A stretch of 64,000 nt of DNA from Duganella margarita (GTDB lineage Bacteria > Pseudomonadota > Gammaproteobacteria > Burkholderiales > Burkholderiaceae_D): NCBI RefSeq assembly GCF_009857535.1, contig NZ_WWCS01000006.1, positions 248,001 through 312,000 of the forward strand, given 5' to 3'. The notes under the pieces were generated by a model, which worked only from the letters and a program-made list of their open reading frames with translations, was not told the DNA's origin and made no database searches. The translations under genes were made by a program, and so were the position numbers. This document shows, in pieces, positions 23,458 through 32,656 of the stretch (its first letter is position 1; each line of letters starts with the position of its first letter).

Positions 23458-24489
23458 ATGAGTTTTCCAGAAAATACGATGATGAAAGCACTCTTACTAA
23501 AGCGTTACGGCGGCCTCAACAAGGTTGAGTTTGCCGAAATCCCGCGCCCTGCGATCCAGCCGGACGAAATGCTGGTCCAGGTGCATGCCGCCGGGCTCAA
23601 TCCCATCGATTACATGATTCCCAAGGGGACCTTCAAGCCGATCTTGCCGCTGCGGTTGCCGCACGTGCTGGGCAGCGATCTGGCCGGTATCGTGGTTGAA
23701 GTAGGGAGCCAGGTGACGCGCTTCAAACCAGGGGACGCGGTATTTGCCAGCATCTTCGACCTGCCCGGCGGTAGCCTGGCCGAGTTTGCTGCGGTGCCGG
23801 AGCGCGCCGCAGCGCCCAAGCCGGCCAATCTGAGCTTTGTCGAGGCGGCCTCGATTCCCATGGTGGGCCTGACGTCGTGGCAGGCGATGCAGGAGCGCAT
23901 GCAGCTCGGCCCGGGGCAGAAAGTGTTCATTCCAGCCGGCTCCGGCGGGATCGGGACGTTCGCCATCCAGCTGGCAAAATATCTGGGGGCGAGCGTCGCC
24001 ACCAGTACCAGCAGTGGCAATGTGGCGCTGGTGCGCAGTCTGGGTGCGGACCAGGTGGTGGATTACACCCAGGACAAGGCCGAGCAGGTGCTGCGGGACT
24101 ACGATGGCATTCTCGGCACGCTCAGAGGCGACGCCTTGGAAAAATCGCTGGCGATTCTGAAGCCGGGCGGCAAGGCGGTCTCCCTGATCGGCCCGCCGGA
24201 TGCCGCTTTCGCCCGCGCGCGCGGCATGAACTTCGTCATGAAGACCGTATTTAGCCTGCTGAGCGCCGGGATTATCCGCCGCGCACGCCAGCGCGACGCC
24301 ACGTACGCGTTCCTGTTCGTGCGCCCCGATGGTGGCCAGCTTGCCGCCATCGGCGCCTTGCTCGCGGCCGGGCAGGTGCGGCCGGTGATCGATCGCGTGT
24401 TTTCGTTTGCCCAGGCCAAAGATGGGCTGGCATACCTCAAACAGGGACGCGCAAAAGGCAAGGTGGTGGTGCAGTTGCAGTCAGCGTAA
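23458..24489 (+). CDS. MDR-superfamily NADPH:quinone/alcohol oxidoreductase-like protein
   Basis: 343 residues. An N-terminal GroES-like domain without the structural or catalytic zinc ligands, and a Rossmann domain with AGSGGIGTFAIQLAKYLGA near residue 160, indicate a zinc-independent NADPH-dependent reductase of the quinone oxidoreductase/enoyl reductase type. Starts at 23458, 23479 and 23482 are all possible; the first lies at the predicted start of transcription. It is controlled by the TetR operator immediately upstream. Confidence 0.85.
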   Translation: MSFPENTMMKALLLKRYGGLNKVEFAEIPRPAIQPDEMLVQVHAAGLNPIDYMIPKGTFKPILPLRLPHVLGSDLAGIVVEVGSQVTRFKPGDAVFASIFDLPGGSLAEFAAVPERAAAPKPANLSFVEAASIPMVGLTSWQAMQERMQLGPGQKVFIPAGSGGIGTFAIQLAKYLGASVATSTSSGNVALVRSLGADQVVDYTQDKAEQVLRDYDGILGTLRGDALEKSLAILKPGGKAVSLIGPPDAAFARARGMNFVMKTVFSLLSAGIIRRARQRDATYAFLFVRPDGGQLAAIGALLAAGQVRPVIDRVFSFAQAKDGLAYLKQGRAKGKVVVQLQSA

Positions 24490-24498
24490 TCGGTTAAA

Positions 24499-24993
24499 TT
24501 GCGGCGCGCCATTGCCGAAATCATCGGGCACGCCGGCCGCATCGATGTACTGGTCAATAATGCCGGCGTCAACCTGACGGGCGCCGTCGAGGAAACCAGC
24601 ATGGCGGAAGCGCTCGCGCTGTTCGAGACCAATGTCTTCGGCGCCATGCGCGCTATCCAGGCAGTGCTGCCGCACATGCGGCAGCAGCGGGCGGGAAGAA
24701 TTGTCAATGTCAGCTCGGTGCTGGGGTTTCTGCCAGCGCCCTATATGGCAATGTACTCGGCGTCGAAACATGCGGTCGAAGGCCTGTCCGAATCGCTGGA
24801 TCATGAGTTGCGCCAGTTCGGGGTTCGCGTCACGCTGGTTAACGTCGCAGCAACCGTGGTGGAAGCCGCACTGGGTAGATGGCGCATGCGAAACACGCCG
24901 ACCGGCCAGGCATCGCTGTTAAGCAAATTGCGCCGGTTCTTGCCTGCGACGCTGGTGGACGCCAGCCTGCGGAAACAGTTCGGGCTGGGTTAG
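24499..24993 (+). pseudogene. Decayed short-chain dehydrogenase (SDR) fragment
   Basis: 164 codons with the SDR core (LVNNAG, IVNVSSVLGF, catalytic Tyr-Lys in YSASKHAVEG) but no N-terminal TGxxxGIG cofactor loop: about 70-75 residues are missing, and the frame begins at a TTG three codons after the MDR stop, in the same frame. After the active site, LVNVAATVVEAALGRW reads abruptly into a C-terminal tail (LLRRF-like, SLRKQFGLG), suggesting a second internal loss. It cannot bind NAD(P) as it stands. A deletion probably fused the region to the MDR gene's end. Confidence 0.75.
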
Positions 24994-25024
24994 ATGCCGC
25001 AGATTCAGTTATCGTTGACATGGC

Positions 25025-26056
25025 CTATTCCCTGTCGCGCGCGCCCTTGCGGTAGGCTGTGGGGCTGTCGCCGGTCCACTGCCTGAAGGCGCGGCAGAAC
25101 ACTGCGGAATTGGAAAAGCCCAGGTCCAGCGCCAATGCTGCCACCGTGACGTTGGAGTGCGTCAGCTTGTGCACGGCGATGTCGCGCCGCAGATCGTCCT
25201 TCACCGTCTGGAATCCCGTGCCTTCCTCGGCAAACTTGCGGGTGAGGTTGCGCACCGAGAGGTGCAGGGCGTCGGCCAGATCCTGAATCGTGATCGCCTC
25301 ATCAATGCGCGGCTCCAGGAAAATGCGCGTCTTGGCTGCCAGCGAAGTGCGGTTGACTGCCGCGAAGGTCCAGTCCTCCGGCGCGCGTTTCAGAAAGCCC
25401 CACAGCGCGTGCTTCTCGCGCTTGAAGGCGGACGCGCAATCCTTTTCGTCGAGGTAAATGCTGGTGGCGGCCGCATCGAAACTCACTCCGCCCGGAAACA
25501 GGAAGATATAGTCCTGCACATAGCGCGGCCGGGCGAAGCAGAACTCCACCTTGTGCACCGCGACCTCGCGTCCCAGCAGCCATGAGGTGACGCCGTGCAC
25601 CAGCTTCATCATCAAGCCGTGGCCGAGGGGATTGGCGTTGCTGGCTGGCGTACGCGCAATCAGTGCCAGCCGGACCGTGTCATTTTTCCTGACCATCTGC
25701 AGGCGATAATCGTCCAGCAGCAGATTCCAGAAACGCACAAAGCGGTTCAGCGCCACCATCACGGTGGGCGTGTCCAGCAAACTCAGCATCAGATACTTCA
25801 GCGTGCCGCTGCGAATCGGGCGCGACCACAAGCCCAGCATCTCGTCATCCAGTTGCGCCGCCACCGATTTGTACAGCGCCACATATTGCTGGCGCGTGAT
25901 GCGCGCATCCGGCTGCGCCATCAGCGACAGCGGTATGCCGGCGCTGGCCAGCGTATCTGCGACGGCGCCGCCGCCCCGTTGTGAGCGCATATACGCCAGC
26001 ATGCCCTGCACGAAATGGGCAGAAACAGTATGGGAGAATGTTGGCGCGTTTTGCAT
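25025..26056 (-). CDS. AraC-family regulator (OruR/ArgR-like, arabinose-binding-type N-domain)
   Basis: 343 residues. The N-terminal ligand domain (about residues 20-210) is of the PF12625 type, and the double HTH at about 240-335 contains ITIQDLADALHLSVRNLTRKF and LDLGFSNSAVFCRAFRQWTGDSPTAYR. It is divergent from the lone fabF gene across 133 bp. Family members often regulate fatty-acid or amino-acid genes; a link to fabF is a reasonable inference only. Confidence 0.88.
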   Translation of the reverse strand: MQNAPTFSHTVSAHFVQGMLAYMRSQRGGGAVADTLASAGIPLSLMAQPDARITRQQYVALYKSVAAQLDDEMLGLWSRPIRSGTLKYLMLSLLDTPTVMVALNRFVRFWNLLLDDYRLQMVRKNDTVRLALIARTPASNANPLGHGLMMKLVHGVTSWLLGREVAVHKVEFCFARPRYVQDYIFLFPGGVSFDAAATSIYLDEKDCASAFKREKHALWGFLKRAPEDWTFAAVNRTSLAAKTRIFLEPRIDEAITIQDLADALHLSVRNLTRKFAEEGTGFQTVKDDLRRDIAVHKLTHSNVTVAALALDLGFSNSAVFCRAFRQWTGDSPTAYRKGARDRE

Positions 26057-26189
26057 ATCAACTGGCTCGAACGGTGAAGCATTTTGGGATGTTGCACTCT
26101 ATACTTCTTGGCTATAGAGGGCGGCGTCGCATCGGAATGTGGCGCACTTTGCCTATTCTGCATGGCTAATCTGGATGGAGCAAGGATTC

Positions 26190-27443
26190 ATGAGCAAACG
26201 TATCGTGGTGACCGGCATGGGCATCGTCTCGCCGCTGGGGAGCGGCTGTGAAACAGTCTGGCAGCGCCTGCTGGCAGGGCAGTCCGGTGTGGTTCAGCTG
26301 GACGAACAGCACACGCTGGATATTCCGTGCAAGATCGGCGGCGTAGTGGCCGACTTTGACGCCACCTTGGCGGCCGAGCCTAAAGACCAGAAAAAAATGG
26401 ACCGCTTCGCGCTGTTTGCCTTGGCGGCGGCGCAGGAAGCGCTGGACCAGGCGGGCTGGCATCCAGACACGGAAGACGCGCAGCAGCGCACCGCCACCGT
26501 GGTCGCTTCCGGCATCGGCGGTTTTGGCGCGGTGGTGGAAGCAGTGCGCACCACGGATGGACGCGGTCCGCGCCGGTTGTCGCCGTTTACGGTGCCGGGC
26601 TTCCTGGCCAACATGGCGGCCAGCCAGATCTCGATCAAGCACGGACTGCGCGGCCCGCTCGGCGCACCAATTACCGCTTGCGCGGCCGGCGCGCAGGCAA
26701 TCGGCGACGCCGCCCGTTTGATCCGTGCAGGCGAGGCCGATGTTGCCGTTTGCGGCGGAGCCGAGGCGTGCATCGACCGCGTCAGCCTGGGTTCGTTTGC
26801 GGCAATGCGCGCACTGTCCACCTGCTTTAACGATGATCCGACCACGGCATCGCGACCGTTCGACCAGGCGCGCGACGGTTTCGTCATGGGCGAGGGCGCC
26901 GGCATCCTGGTGATTGAAGAACTGGAGCACGCATTGCAGCGCGGCGCCGTGCCGATCGCAGAACTGGTGGGCTATGGCACCAGTGCCGACGGCTATCACA
27001 TGACATCGCCGCCGGACGACGGCAACGGCGGCCGCCGCGCCATGGAGCAGGCGATACGCCAAGCCGGCGTGCCGGCATCGGCCATCGGCCACCTGAATGC
27101 GCATGCCACCTCTACGTCGGTGGGCGATATCAGCGAACTGGCGGCAATCCGCGCCGTGTTCGGCGCGGACGGCGGCCCGGCCATCTCCGCCACCAAATCG
27201 GCGACCGGACATTTGCTGGGTGCGGCGGGCGGCGTGGAAGCAATCTTCACCATTCAGGCGCTGCGCGACCAAACGGCGCCGGCCACGCTGAACCTGACGC
27301 AGCGCGATCCCGCCGCTGAGGGTCTCGACATCGTCGCCGGCTCACCGCGTCCACTGCAAACCGAATACGCGATTTCCAACGGCTTTGGATTCGGCGGCGT
27401 GAACGCCAGCCTGCTGTTCCGCCGCTGGCCGTCCGGAGGCTGA
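26190..27443 (+). CDS. Beta-ketoacyl-ACP synthase II (FabF-like)
   Basis: 417 residues, thiolase fold. The active site is complete: Cys164 in TACAAGAQ, His in NAHATSTSVGD and the Lys/His pair in ATKSATGHLLGAAGG. AAGGA sits 4 bases before the ATG at 26190. It is outside a fab operon, so it is probably an accessory synthase paralogous to the housekeeping FabF; no acyl carrier protein is adjacent. Confidence 0.92.
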   Translation: MSKRIVVTGMGIVSPLGSGCETVWQRLLAGQSGVVQLDEQHTLDIPCKIGGVVADFDATLAAEPKDQKKMDRFALFALAAAQEALDQAGWHPDTEDAQQRTATVVASGIGGFGAVVEAVRTTDGRGPRRLSPFTVPGFLANMAASQISIKHGLRGPLGAPITACAAGAQAIGDAARLIRAGEADVAVCGGAEACIDRVSLGSFAAMRALSTCFNDDPTTASRPFDQARDGFVMGEGAGILVIEELEHALQRGAVPIAELVGYGTSADGYHMTSPPDDGNGGRRAMEQAIRQAGVPASAIGHLNAHATSTSVGDISELAAIRAVFGADGGPAISATKSATGHLLGAAGGVEAIFTIQALRDQTAPATLNLTQRDPAAEGLDIVAGSPRPLQTEYAISNGFGFGGVNASLLFRRWPSGG

Positions 27444-27539
27444 TAAAATATTTCTGTTTAAATGGAATAAAGTAGCTCCAGCTGCGTTCACCACGTAGTA
27501 ACACACAGTTTTCACTTGTCGATCACTACGGAGCTACCC

Positions 27540-27761
27540 ATGAAACGTCTTAGTCTGCCTCTTATCTTCCTGTTGACCTGCGCCGCTGGCGCCAACGCCG
27601 TGGCCGGTCCGGCACTCGACTTGGCGCAAGCGCATTTCGCCGCCATCGGCGCCGGCGATCGCAGCGCGCCGCGCACTGAGTCATGCCTCAACAAGCGCCA
27701 GGCGCCGACGCGCTTCTTCTGGCTTGCGTACCGCGCCTGCGGCGGTACGCGCGCGTACTGA
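27540..27761 (+). pseudogene. Truncated secreted SnoaL-like protein, 5' fragment upstream of sigma factor
   Basis: GGAG 7 bases before the ATG and a clean signal peptide (MKRLSLPLIFLLTCAAGANA) followed by ALDLAQAHFAAIGAGD, which looks like the opening helix of a SnoaL/DUF4440-type domain. The resemblance stops near 27665; beyond that the frame reads the sigma-factor gene out of phase and ends at 27761. It looks like the head of a gene truncated by deletion, leaving its promoter and ribosome binding site in front of the sigma factor. It could also be a translated leader. Confidence 0.55.
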
Positions 27762-28201
27762 CAGGCAATGCCGCCAGCGCCGACGACCTGGTGCAGGACA
27801 CGCTGGAACGAGGCTGGACCGGCCTCGCGTCCTGGCAATCCGGCACCGATATGCGTGCTTGGCTGTTTTCGATCATGCACAATGTGCGGATCGACCAACT
27901 GCGGCGCAATCCGGCGCATGTTGAAGAATTTAGCGCGGAGACCCATGCGAGCGCGGTGCAGGATGACGCCACCGTGCGCCTGCAATTGCGCGACATGGAG
28001 ACCGCCCTGCGTCTGCTGCCGGAAGACCAGCGCACCGTGTTGCTGCTGGTCGGACTGGAAGAGCTGCGCTACGAAGAAGTCGCCGCCATGCTGGAGATCC
28101 CGTTGGGAACGGTGATGTCGCGCCTTGCGCGCGCCCGTGAAAAATTGCGCGCCCTGATCGAAGGCCGCCCGTTGCGCGCGCCGCTGAAAGTCGTCAAATG
28201 A
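27683..28201 (+). CDS. ECF-type RNA polymerase sigma factor
   Basis: 172 residues. Region 2 spans about 10-75 (ADDLVQDTLERGW, RAWLFSIMHNVRIDQLRR) and region 4 about 110-160 (LPEDQRTVLLLVGLEELRYEEVA, GTVMSRLARAREKLR). It is co-expressed with the anti-sigma gene by an ATGA overlap. The start lies inside the truncated upstream frame; there is no strong Shine-Dalgarno, so translation may be coupled to the fragment. Confidence 0.9.
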   Translation: MPQQAPGADALLLACVPRLRRYARVLTGNAASADDLVQDTLERGWTGLASWQSGTDMRAWLFSIMHNVRIDQLRRNPAHVEEFSAETHASAVQDDATVRLQLRDMETALRLLPEDQRTVLLLVGLEELRYEEVAAMLEIPLGTVMSRLARAREKLRALIEGRPLRAPLKVVK

Positions 28202-29019
28202 GCCAGATGCCTGTTACCGAAGCCGAATTGCACGCCTATGTCGATGGCGTCCTGCCCGCTGCCCGCATGGCGGAGATCGACGCCTATCTCAGCGCTCGCC
28301 CGGAAGAGGCGGCGCGCATCGCCGCCTACGCCACGCAAAACGACGAACTGCGCCGCCTGTTTGATCCGGTGCGGGATGAGGTGCCGCCTGCCGCCATGTT
28401 GACGCGGCCGCAGGCTGGCCGCCAACGCCAACCCTGGCTGCGCGCGGCGGCCATGGTCGTCATCGCCTTGACGGGCGCGGTCGCTGGCTGGGAATTGCAC
28501 GGAACCGTCGCGCCGGCGCAGATGCAGGCGCGCGTGGCGGACGATGCTGCACCCATGCTGGCCAGCGCTAGCGCCGGCGCCCTGGCCCAGCGCGCCGCAG
28601 TGGCACACGCGGTCTACACACCGGACATGCGGCGTCCTGTCGAGATCGGCGCGTTGCAGGAGGATCAACTGGTCACCTGGTTGTCGAAGCGACTGGGCAG
28701 CGATATACGGCCGGCCCATCTCGGCAAGCTGGGATATGAGCTGATCGGCGGGCGGTTGCTGCCCGGAGATAGCGGGCCAGTGGCGCAGTCCATGTATCAG
28801 GATCAGGCCGGCCGTCGGCTGACTTTATACGTGTCCAACGACCAGACGCACAATCAGGACACCGGCTTCCGCTTCGCCAGGGAGGGCAGGGTCAACGTCT
28901 TCTACTGGATCGACGGCAAATTCGGTTATGCGCTGTCGGCCAGCGCGGACAAGGGCGAACTGGCGCGCGTGGCGGCTGCCGTCTACGAACAACTGGATAA
29001 ACCGGAATCAAGGCCTTAG
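28198..29019 (+). CDS. Membrane anti-sigma factor
   Basis: 273 residues. The N-terminal cytoplasmic anti-sigma part (TEAELHAYVDGVLPAARMAEIDAYL) lacks the zinc-binding HxxxCxxC of ZAS proteins. One membrane span lies at about 80-98 (WLRAAAMVVIALTGAVAGW), followed by a periplasmic domain of about 170 residues that may be the sensor. The start overlaps the sigma-factor stop. The signal is unknown. Confidence 0.85.
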   Translation: MSQMPVTEAELHAYVDGVLPAARMAEIDAYLSARPEEAARIAAYATQNDELRRLFDPVRDEVPPAAMLTRPQAGRQRQPWLRAAAMVVIALTGAVAGWELHGTVAPAQMQARVADDAAPMLASASAGALAQRAAVAHAVYTPDMRRPVEIGALQEDQLVTWLSKRLGSDIRPAHLGKLGYELIGGRLLPGDSGPVAQSMYQDQAGRRLTLYVSNDQTHNQDTGFRFAREGRVNVFYWIDGKFGYALSASADKGELARVAAAVYEQLDKPESRP

Positions 29020-29050
29020 CGTTTCTTTTCCCGGATTGCCTTTACGGCGG

Positions 29051-29518
29051 TTAGCTCTTATGCGACTTGACCGAATTGCGGATGATGCGTACCGGCTTGC
29101 TCTGCGAATGGACCGGATCGGCCGGCAGCATGTCGGCCAGCGTTTGCTGATCGAGCACGTTGAGAAAGGCCTGGGTGGCGTCGTTGAGCGTGTGTTTCAG
29201 CTTGCAATTGGGCGTCAGCGGGCAGGTATCGGTGGCGCGGTCGAAGCATTCGGCCATGAAGAAATCGGTCTCGGTGGAGCGCACCAGCGCGCCGATGTTG
29301 ATGTCCTTCGGCTCTTTCCCTAGTCGCAGCCCGCCATTGCGCCCGCGCACCGTCTCCACCAGACCGGCCAGGCCCAGTTGATACACCACTTTCATCAAGT
29401 GGTTTTTGGAGATTACGTGCAGGTCGGCGATATCCTGGATGGTGACCAGGCGATCCCGATTGGCCGCCAGGTACAGCAGCGTGCGCAGTGAGTAATCGGT
29501 AAAAGAGGTGAGACGCAT
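29051..29518 (-). CDS. nsrR: NsrR, nitric-oxide-sensing Rrf2-family repressor
   Basis: 155 residues. Winged HTH at the N-terminus (RLTSFTDYSLRTLLYLA). Three Cys at 91, 99 and 105 (ECFDRATDTCPLTPNC) are the Fe-S ligands in the NsrR spacing. NsrR represses NO-detoxification genes such as hmp until NO damages its cluster. None of its usual targets is in the window. It faces away from the small gene at 29641. Confidence 0.9.
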   Translation of the reverse strand: MRLTSFTDYSLRTLLYLAANRDRLVTIQDIADLHVISKNHLMKVVYQLGLAGLVETVRGRNGGLRLGKEPKDINIGALVRSTETDFFMAECFDRATDTCPLTPNCKLKHTLNDATQAFLNVLDQQTLADMLPADPVHSQSKPVRIIRNSVKSHKS

Positions 29519-29640
29519 GCTTTGATTCTGACTTAAGACAGATTAATGCGCCATTTTACATGCTAGTGAGTTATCTTGCGTACCGACGCCAGGCAGCGAT
29601 TGACCGCAGACTGGCATTATCTGGAATCCCGGGAGGCCTT

Positions 29641-29892
29641 ATGGACAATGAAGATGAACGCCGCCGCTTTATCGGCGAATTGTGGCAACGGTTCGAGCAG
29701 TTGCAGGCATGGGCAGTGGAGAACTGGCCTGATAAAGAGCACCCGTTATCGAGCGCGGACTTTGTCGAATCGCGCAAGGAGATCCTCGGCCTGCGCAATC
29801 CGGCGCAGGCCCCCGGCGGCGTGCCGGCAGACCGTGAGCCGGAGCAGGGCGGCGCGCAGTATATCGATGTGACGCCGGCGCCGTGGCCCTGA
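29641..29892 (+). CDS. Small hypothetical protein (83 aa)
   Basis: MDNEDERRRFIGELWQRFEQL followed by a helical, acidic N-terminal half (AWAVENWPDKEHPLSSADFVESRKEI) and a Pro/Gly-rich tail. GGGAGG is 5 bases before the ATG. Soluble, with no membrane span. I recognise no domain. The ribosome binding site and codon usage support a real gene. Confidence 0.65.
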   Translation: MDNEDERRRFIGELWQRFEQLQAWAVENWPDKEHPLSSADFVESRKEILGLRNPAQAPGGVPADREPEQGGAQYIDVTPAPWP

Positions 29893-29899
29893 TGAGTGA

Positions 29900-31084
29900 T
29901 TAATCGTGGACGACTGGCGTGCCGATTTGCGCCAGCAGCCACGCGATCAGGCTGACCACCAGGCTGGCCAGCACGCCCCACGCCAGATTCAGCGCGCTGT
30001 CGAACAGCAGCGGCGCCACCAGTCCGGACACCAGTGCGAACAACAGCATCTGGATGAAGGACTGCATCGACGACGCTAGCCCGCTGTTGTTCGGGAAGTA
30101 CTCCATCGCGATCAATGACAAAGGCGTCATCGCCAGCGCCAGGCCGAAGGAATAAATAAACAGCGGCATCACGGCCCACGGAATCGCGGCGACGAACGCC
30201 AGGTTGTAGGCGACATTGATCGCGCCCGCGCTAATCATGACCGCAAAGCCCAGCCACACCTGGCCCTTGCGCGAGAATTTTTGCGCGAATTTGCCCGACA
30301 GCGCGGAGCCGATCACCATGCCGCTAATCAGCGGCACGAACATCCATGCGAACGCGGTTTCCGGCAGGTGCAGGATGTTCATCACGAAATAGGCGGCGGA
30401 GCCGATATACAGCGCCACGCCCGCAAAGCACATGCCAACGGCCACCGCCAGCAGCAGGAAGTGGTGGTGGCATAGCACCTTCCAGTAGTTTTTGGCGATG
30501 ACGCCCAGGTGGAACGGATGGCGGTCCTTGACGGCCAGGCTTTCCGGCAGCGCGCGGAACACCGACACCAGCATCAGCAGGCCGAAGGCGCTGAGGAACC
30601 AGAAGATCGACCGCCAGCCGAAGCTCACTTGCAGCCAGCCGCCCAACACGGGCGCAATCGCCGGCGCCAGGCCGAACACCATCATGATGTGCGACAGGAT
30701 TTTCTGCGCCTGGATGCCGTCGAAACGGTCCAGCACAATCGCGCGTCCCACCACCGAGCCGGCGCCGGCGGCCAGGCCTTGCACCACGCGGCAGGCCAGC
30801 AGCACACCGATTGACGGCGCCATCGCCGCCACCACCGACGCGGCAATGTAGGCCACCAGCGAAACGATGATGACCGGACGGCGGCCGAAGGAGTCGGACA
30901 GGGTGCCGTAAAACAGCATCATGAACGCAAAGCAGAACAGGAACATCGACAGCGTCTGCTGCACCAGCAGGGGGCTGGCGTCGAAGGCCACGGTAATCGC
31001 CGGGAAGGACGGCAGATAGGTATCGATGGCCAGCGGTCCGACCATGGTCAGGCCGGCCAGCAGCAGCGTCAGCAAAATATTCAT
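29900..31084 (-). CDS. Bcr/CflA-family MFS drug-efflux transporter
   Basis: 394 residues, 12 spans. Family hallmarks are AIDTYLPSFPAI in helix 1, the loop GTLSDSFGRRPVI, and RVVQGLAAGAGSVVGRAI in helix 4. I chose the ATG at 31084 because family members start only a few residues before helix 1; an ATG at 31114 is the alternative and neither has a good ribosome binding site. It is divergent from epsC. Confidence 0.88.
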   Translation of the reverse strand: MNILLTLLLAGLTMVGPLAIDTYLPSFPAITVAFDASPLLVQQTLSMFLFCFAFMMLFYGTLSDSFGRRPVIIVSLVAYIAASVVAAMAPSIGVLLACRVVQGLAAGAGSVVGRAIVLDRFDGIQAQKILSHIMMVFGLAPAIAPVLGGWLQVSFGWRSIFWFLSAFGLLMLVSVFRALPESLAVKDRHPFHLGVIAKNYWKVLCHHHFLLLAVAVGMCFAGVALYIGSAAYFVMNILHLPETAFAWMFVPLISGMVIGSALSGKFAQKFSRKGQVWLGFAVMISAGAINVAYNLAFVAAIPWAVMPLFIYSFGLALAMTPLSLIAMEYFPNNSGLASSMQSFIQMLLFALVSGLVAPLLFDSALNLAWGVLASLVVSLIAWLLAQIGTPVVHD

Positions 31085-31233
31085 GAATAGCGTATTGTTC
31101 GTTGGACCCGGCATTTTACGCGATATGCGCTTGCCGCATAAGAATGGCCGAAAACCTTCGTTTGTATGCGTGAAGCGGGCGGTTATGCTGCGTAGTGGGC
31201 GATTACGCTCAGGATTTTCGAATTTGAGACACT

Positions 31234-32157
31234 ATGACTATAGATACCTTTGACGGCACCTCCGTCAAGCCTTCGCACTGGAACCTGGCCAGTGTGATCG
31301 AGCAGCTGCGCGTTTCGCGCGAGGCGACCCACAACATCCGTCACCACGGCCGCGTGCGGGAATTGCCTTCGCGCGAGGCGCTGACGATCATCATCAACGG
31401 CCTGCAGGCGGTGCTGTTCCCGACCCATTACGGCCGTCCCAACCTGACCGACGAGAGCATCGACTTCTTTGTCGGCGATACGCTCAACACCACCTTGAAC
31501 CGGCTGGCGGAGCAGGTGCGGCGCGGCTTGCAGTTCTCGTCGGAAGAGGCGATTCCCAATGAAGACGCGCTGACCAGACAGGCGCACGACATCACGCGCC
31601 AGTTCGCGGCCGGCCTGCCGGAAATCCGCGCGCTGCTGGTATCCGATGTGCAGGCCGCGTTTTCCGGCGACCCGGCGGCGACCTCGGTAGCCGAGATCAT
31701 GCTGTGCTATCCGGGCACCATCGCCATCCTGTACTACCGCCTGGCGCACAGCCTGCACCGCCTTGGCTCGCCGTTCCTGGCGCGGCTGATTTCCGACATC
31801 GGCCATTCGATGACCGGGATCGACATCCACCCGGGCGCGCAGATCGGCGCCAGTTTCTTCATCGACCATGGCACCGGCGTGGTGATCGGCGAGACCGCCA
31901 TCATCGGCCAGCGCGTGCGTCTGTACCAGCATGTGACGCTGGGCGCCAAGCGCTTCCCGGCGGACGAGCAGGGCGTGTTGATCAAAGGCGTGCCTCGCCA
32001 CCCGATCGTCGAAGACGACGTGGTGATCTACGCCGGCGCCACGATTTTGGGCCGCATCACCATCGGCGCCGGCTCCACCATCGGCGGTAATGTGTGGTTG
32101 ACGCAAAGCGTGCCACCGGCCAGCAATGTCTCGCAGGCGCAAATGCGCAACGACTGA
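31234..32157 (+). CDS. epsC: Serine O-acetyltransferase (EpsC/SrpH type)
   Basis: 307 residues. A long helical N-terminal part leads to a left-handed beta-helix with hexapeptide repeats (IDIHPGAQIGASFFIDHGTG, VGET-type turns in VIGETAIIGQRV, TIGAGSTIGGNVW). It transfers acetyl from acetyl-CoA to serine, the first step to cysteine. The single-copy EpsC layout differs from CysE. It lies 9 kb before the sulfonate genes, so it may belong to the same sulfur-supply theme, although operon linkage is absent. Confidence 0.9.
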   Translation: MTIDTFDGTSVKPSHWNLASVIEQLRVSREATHNIRHHGRVRELPSREALTIIINGLQAVLFPTHYGRPNLTDESIDFFVGDTLNTTLNRLAEQVRRGLQFSSEEAIPNEDALTRQAHDITRQFAAGLPEIRALLVSDVQAAFSGDPAATSVAEIMLCYPGTIAILYYRLAHSLHRLGSPFLARLISDIGHSMTGIDIHPGAQIGASFFIDHGTGVVIGETAIIGQRVRLYQHVTLGAKRFPADEQGVLIKGVPRHPIVEDDVVIYAGATILGRITIGAGSTIGGNVWLTQSVPPASNVSQAQMRND

Positions 32158-32281
32158 GGCTAGTCGTCGCAAGCTTACATTTGCTTACGCGGGAAACCTG
32201 CTTTATACATCGGATTCTTCTGCTCGCGCGTTATTAGTCCTAGTTGCGGCAATCGCCGCATGAAGAACGAGGACTTTTACA

Positions 32282-32656
32282 ATGACGAACAAAATTATCT
32301 ATGCGGCGGCTCTCGCCACGATTATCGGCCTCGGTGGCTGCACCACGGTGGTCAAGGAGCGCGTGGTGGTACACGATCATCCGGCAACTGTGCGCTACGC
32401 GCCAGCCCCGGTGCAGGAGGTGATGCCGCCGGCGCCGGCTCCCGGCTACGCCTGGGTGCAAGGCCACTGGGCCTGGCGCGACCACGGCTGGCAGTGGCAG
32501 CGCGGTTACTGGTACCAAGGGCCGTCGCGCCCCATGCCAGCCGTGATCGTGGAGCAGATTACAGTTGCGCCGAGTCCTGCGCACTACTGGGTGCCGGGTC
32601 ATTGGGCGTGGCATCACAACGAGTGGCAGTGGACGCGCGGTCACTGGGAACGTTGA
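32282..32656 (+). CDS. WXXGXW-repeat lipoprotein
   Basis: 124 residues. The lipobox LGGC gives lipidation at Cys20. The mature part holds four W-x-x-G-x-W-type units (WVQGHWAWRD, WQRGYWYQG, WVPGHWAWHH, WTRGHW), the Pfam YXWXXH/WXXGXW repeat. The function of these outer-membrane-associated proteins is not known. GAGGAC precedes the start. A small TGCGGC/GCCGCA hairpin (32245-32260) lies in the leader. The 3' end overlaps the convergent monooxygenase gene by 16 bp. Confidence 0.8.
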   Translation: MTNKIIYAAALATIIGLGGCTTVVKERVVVHDHPATVRYAPAPVQEVMPPAPAPGYAWVQGHWAWRDHGWQWQRGYWYQGPSRPMPAVIVEQITVAPSPAHYWVPGHWAWHHNEWQWTRGHWER

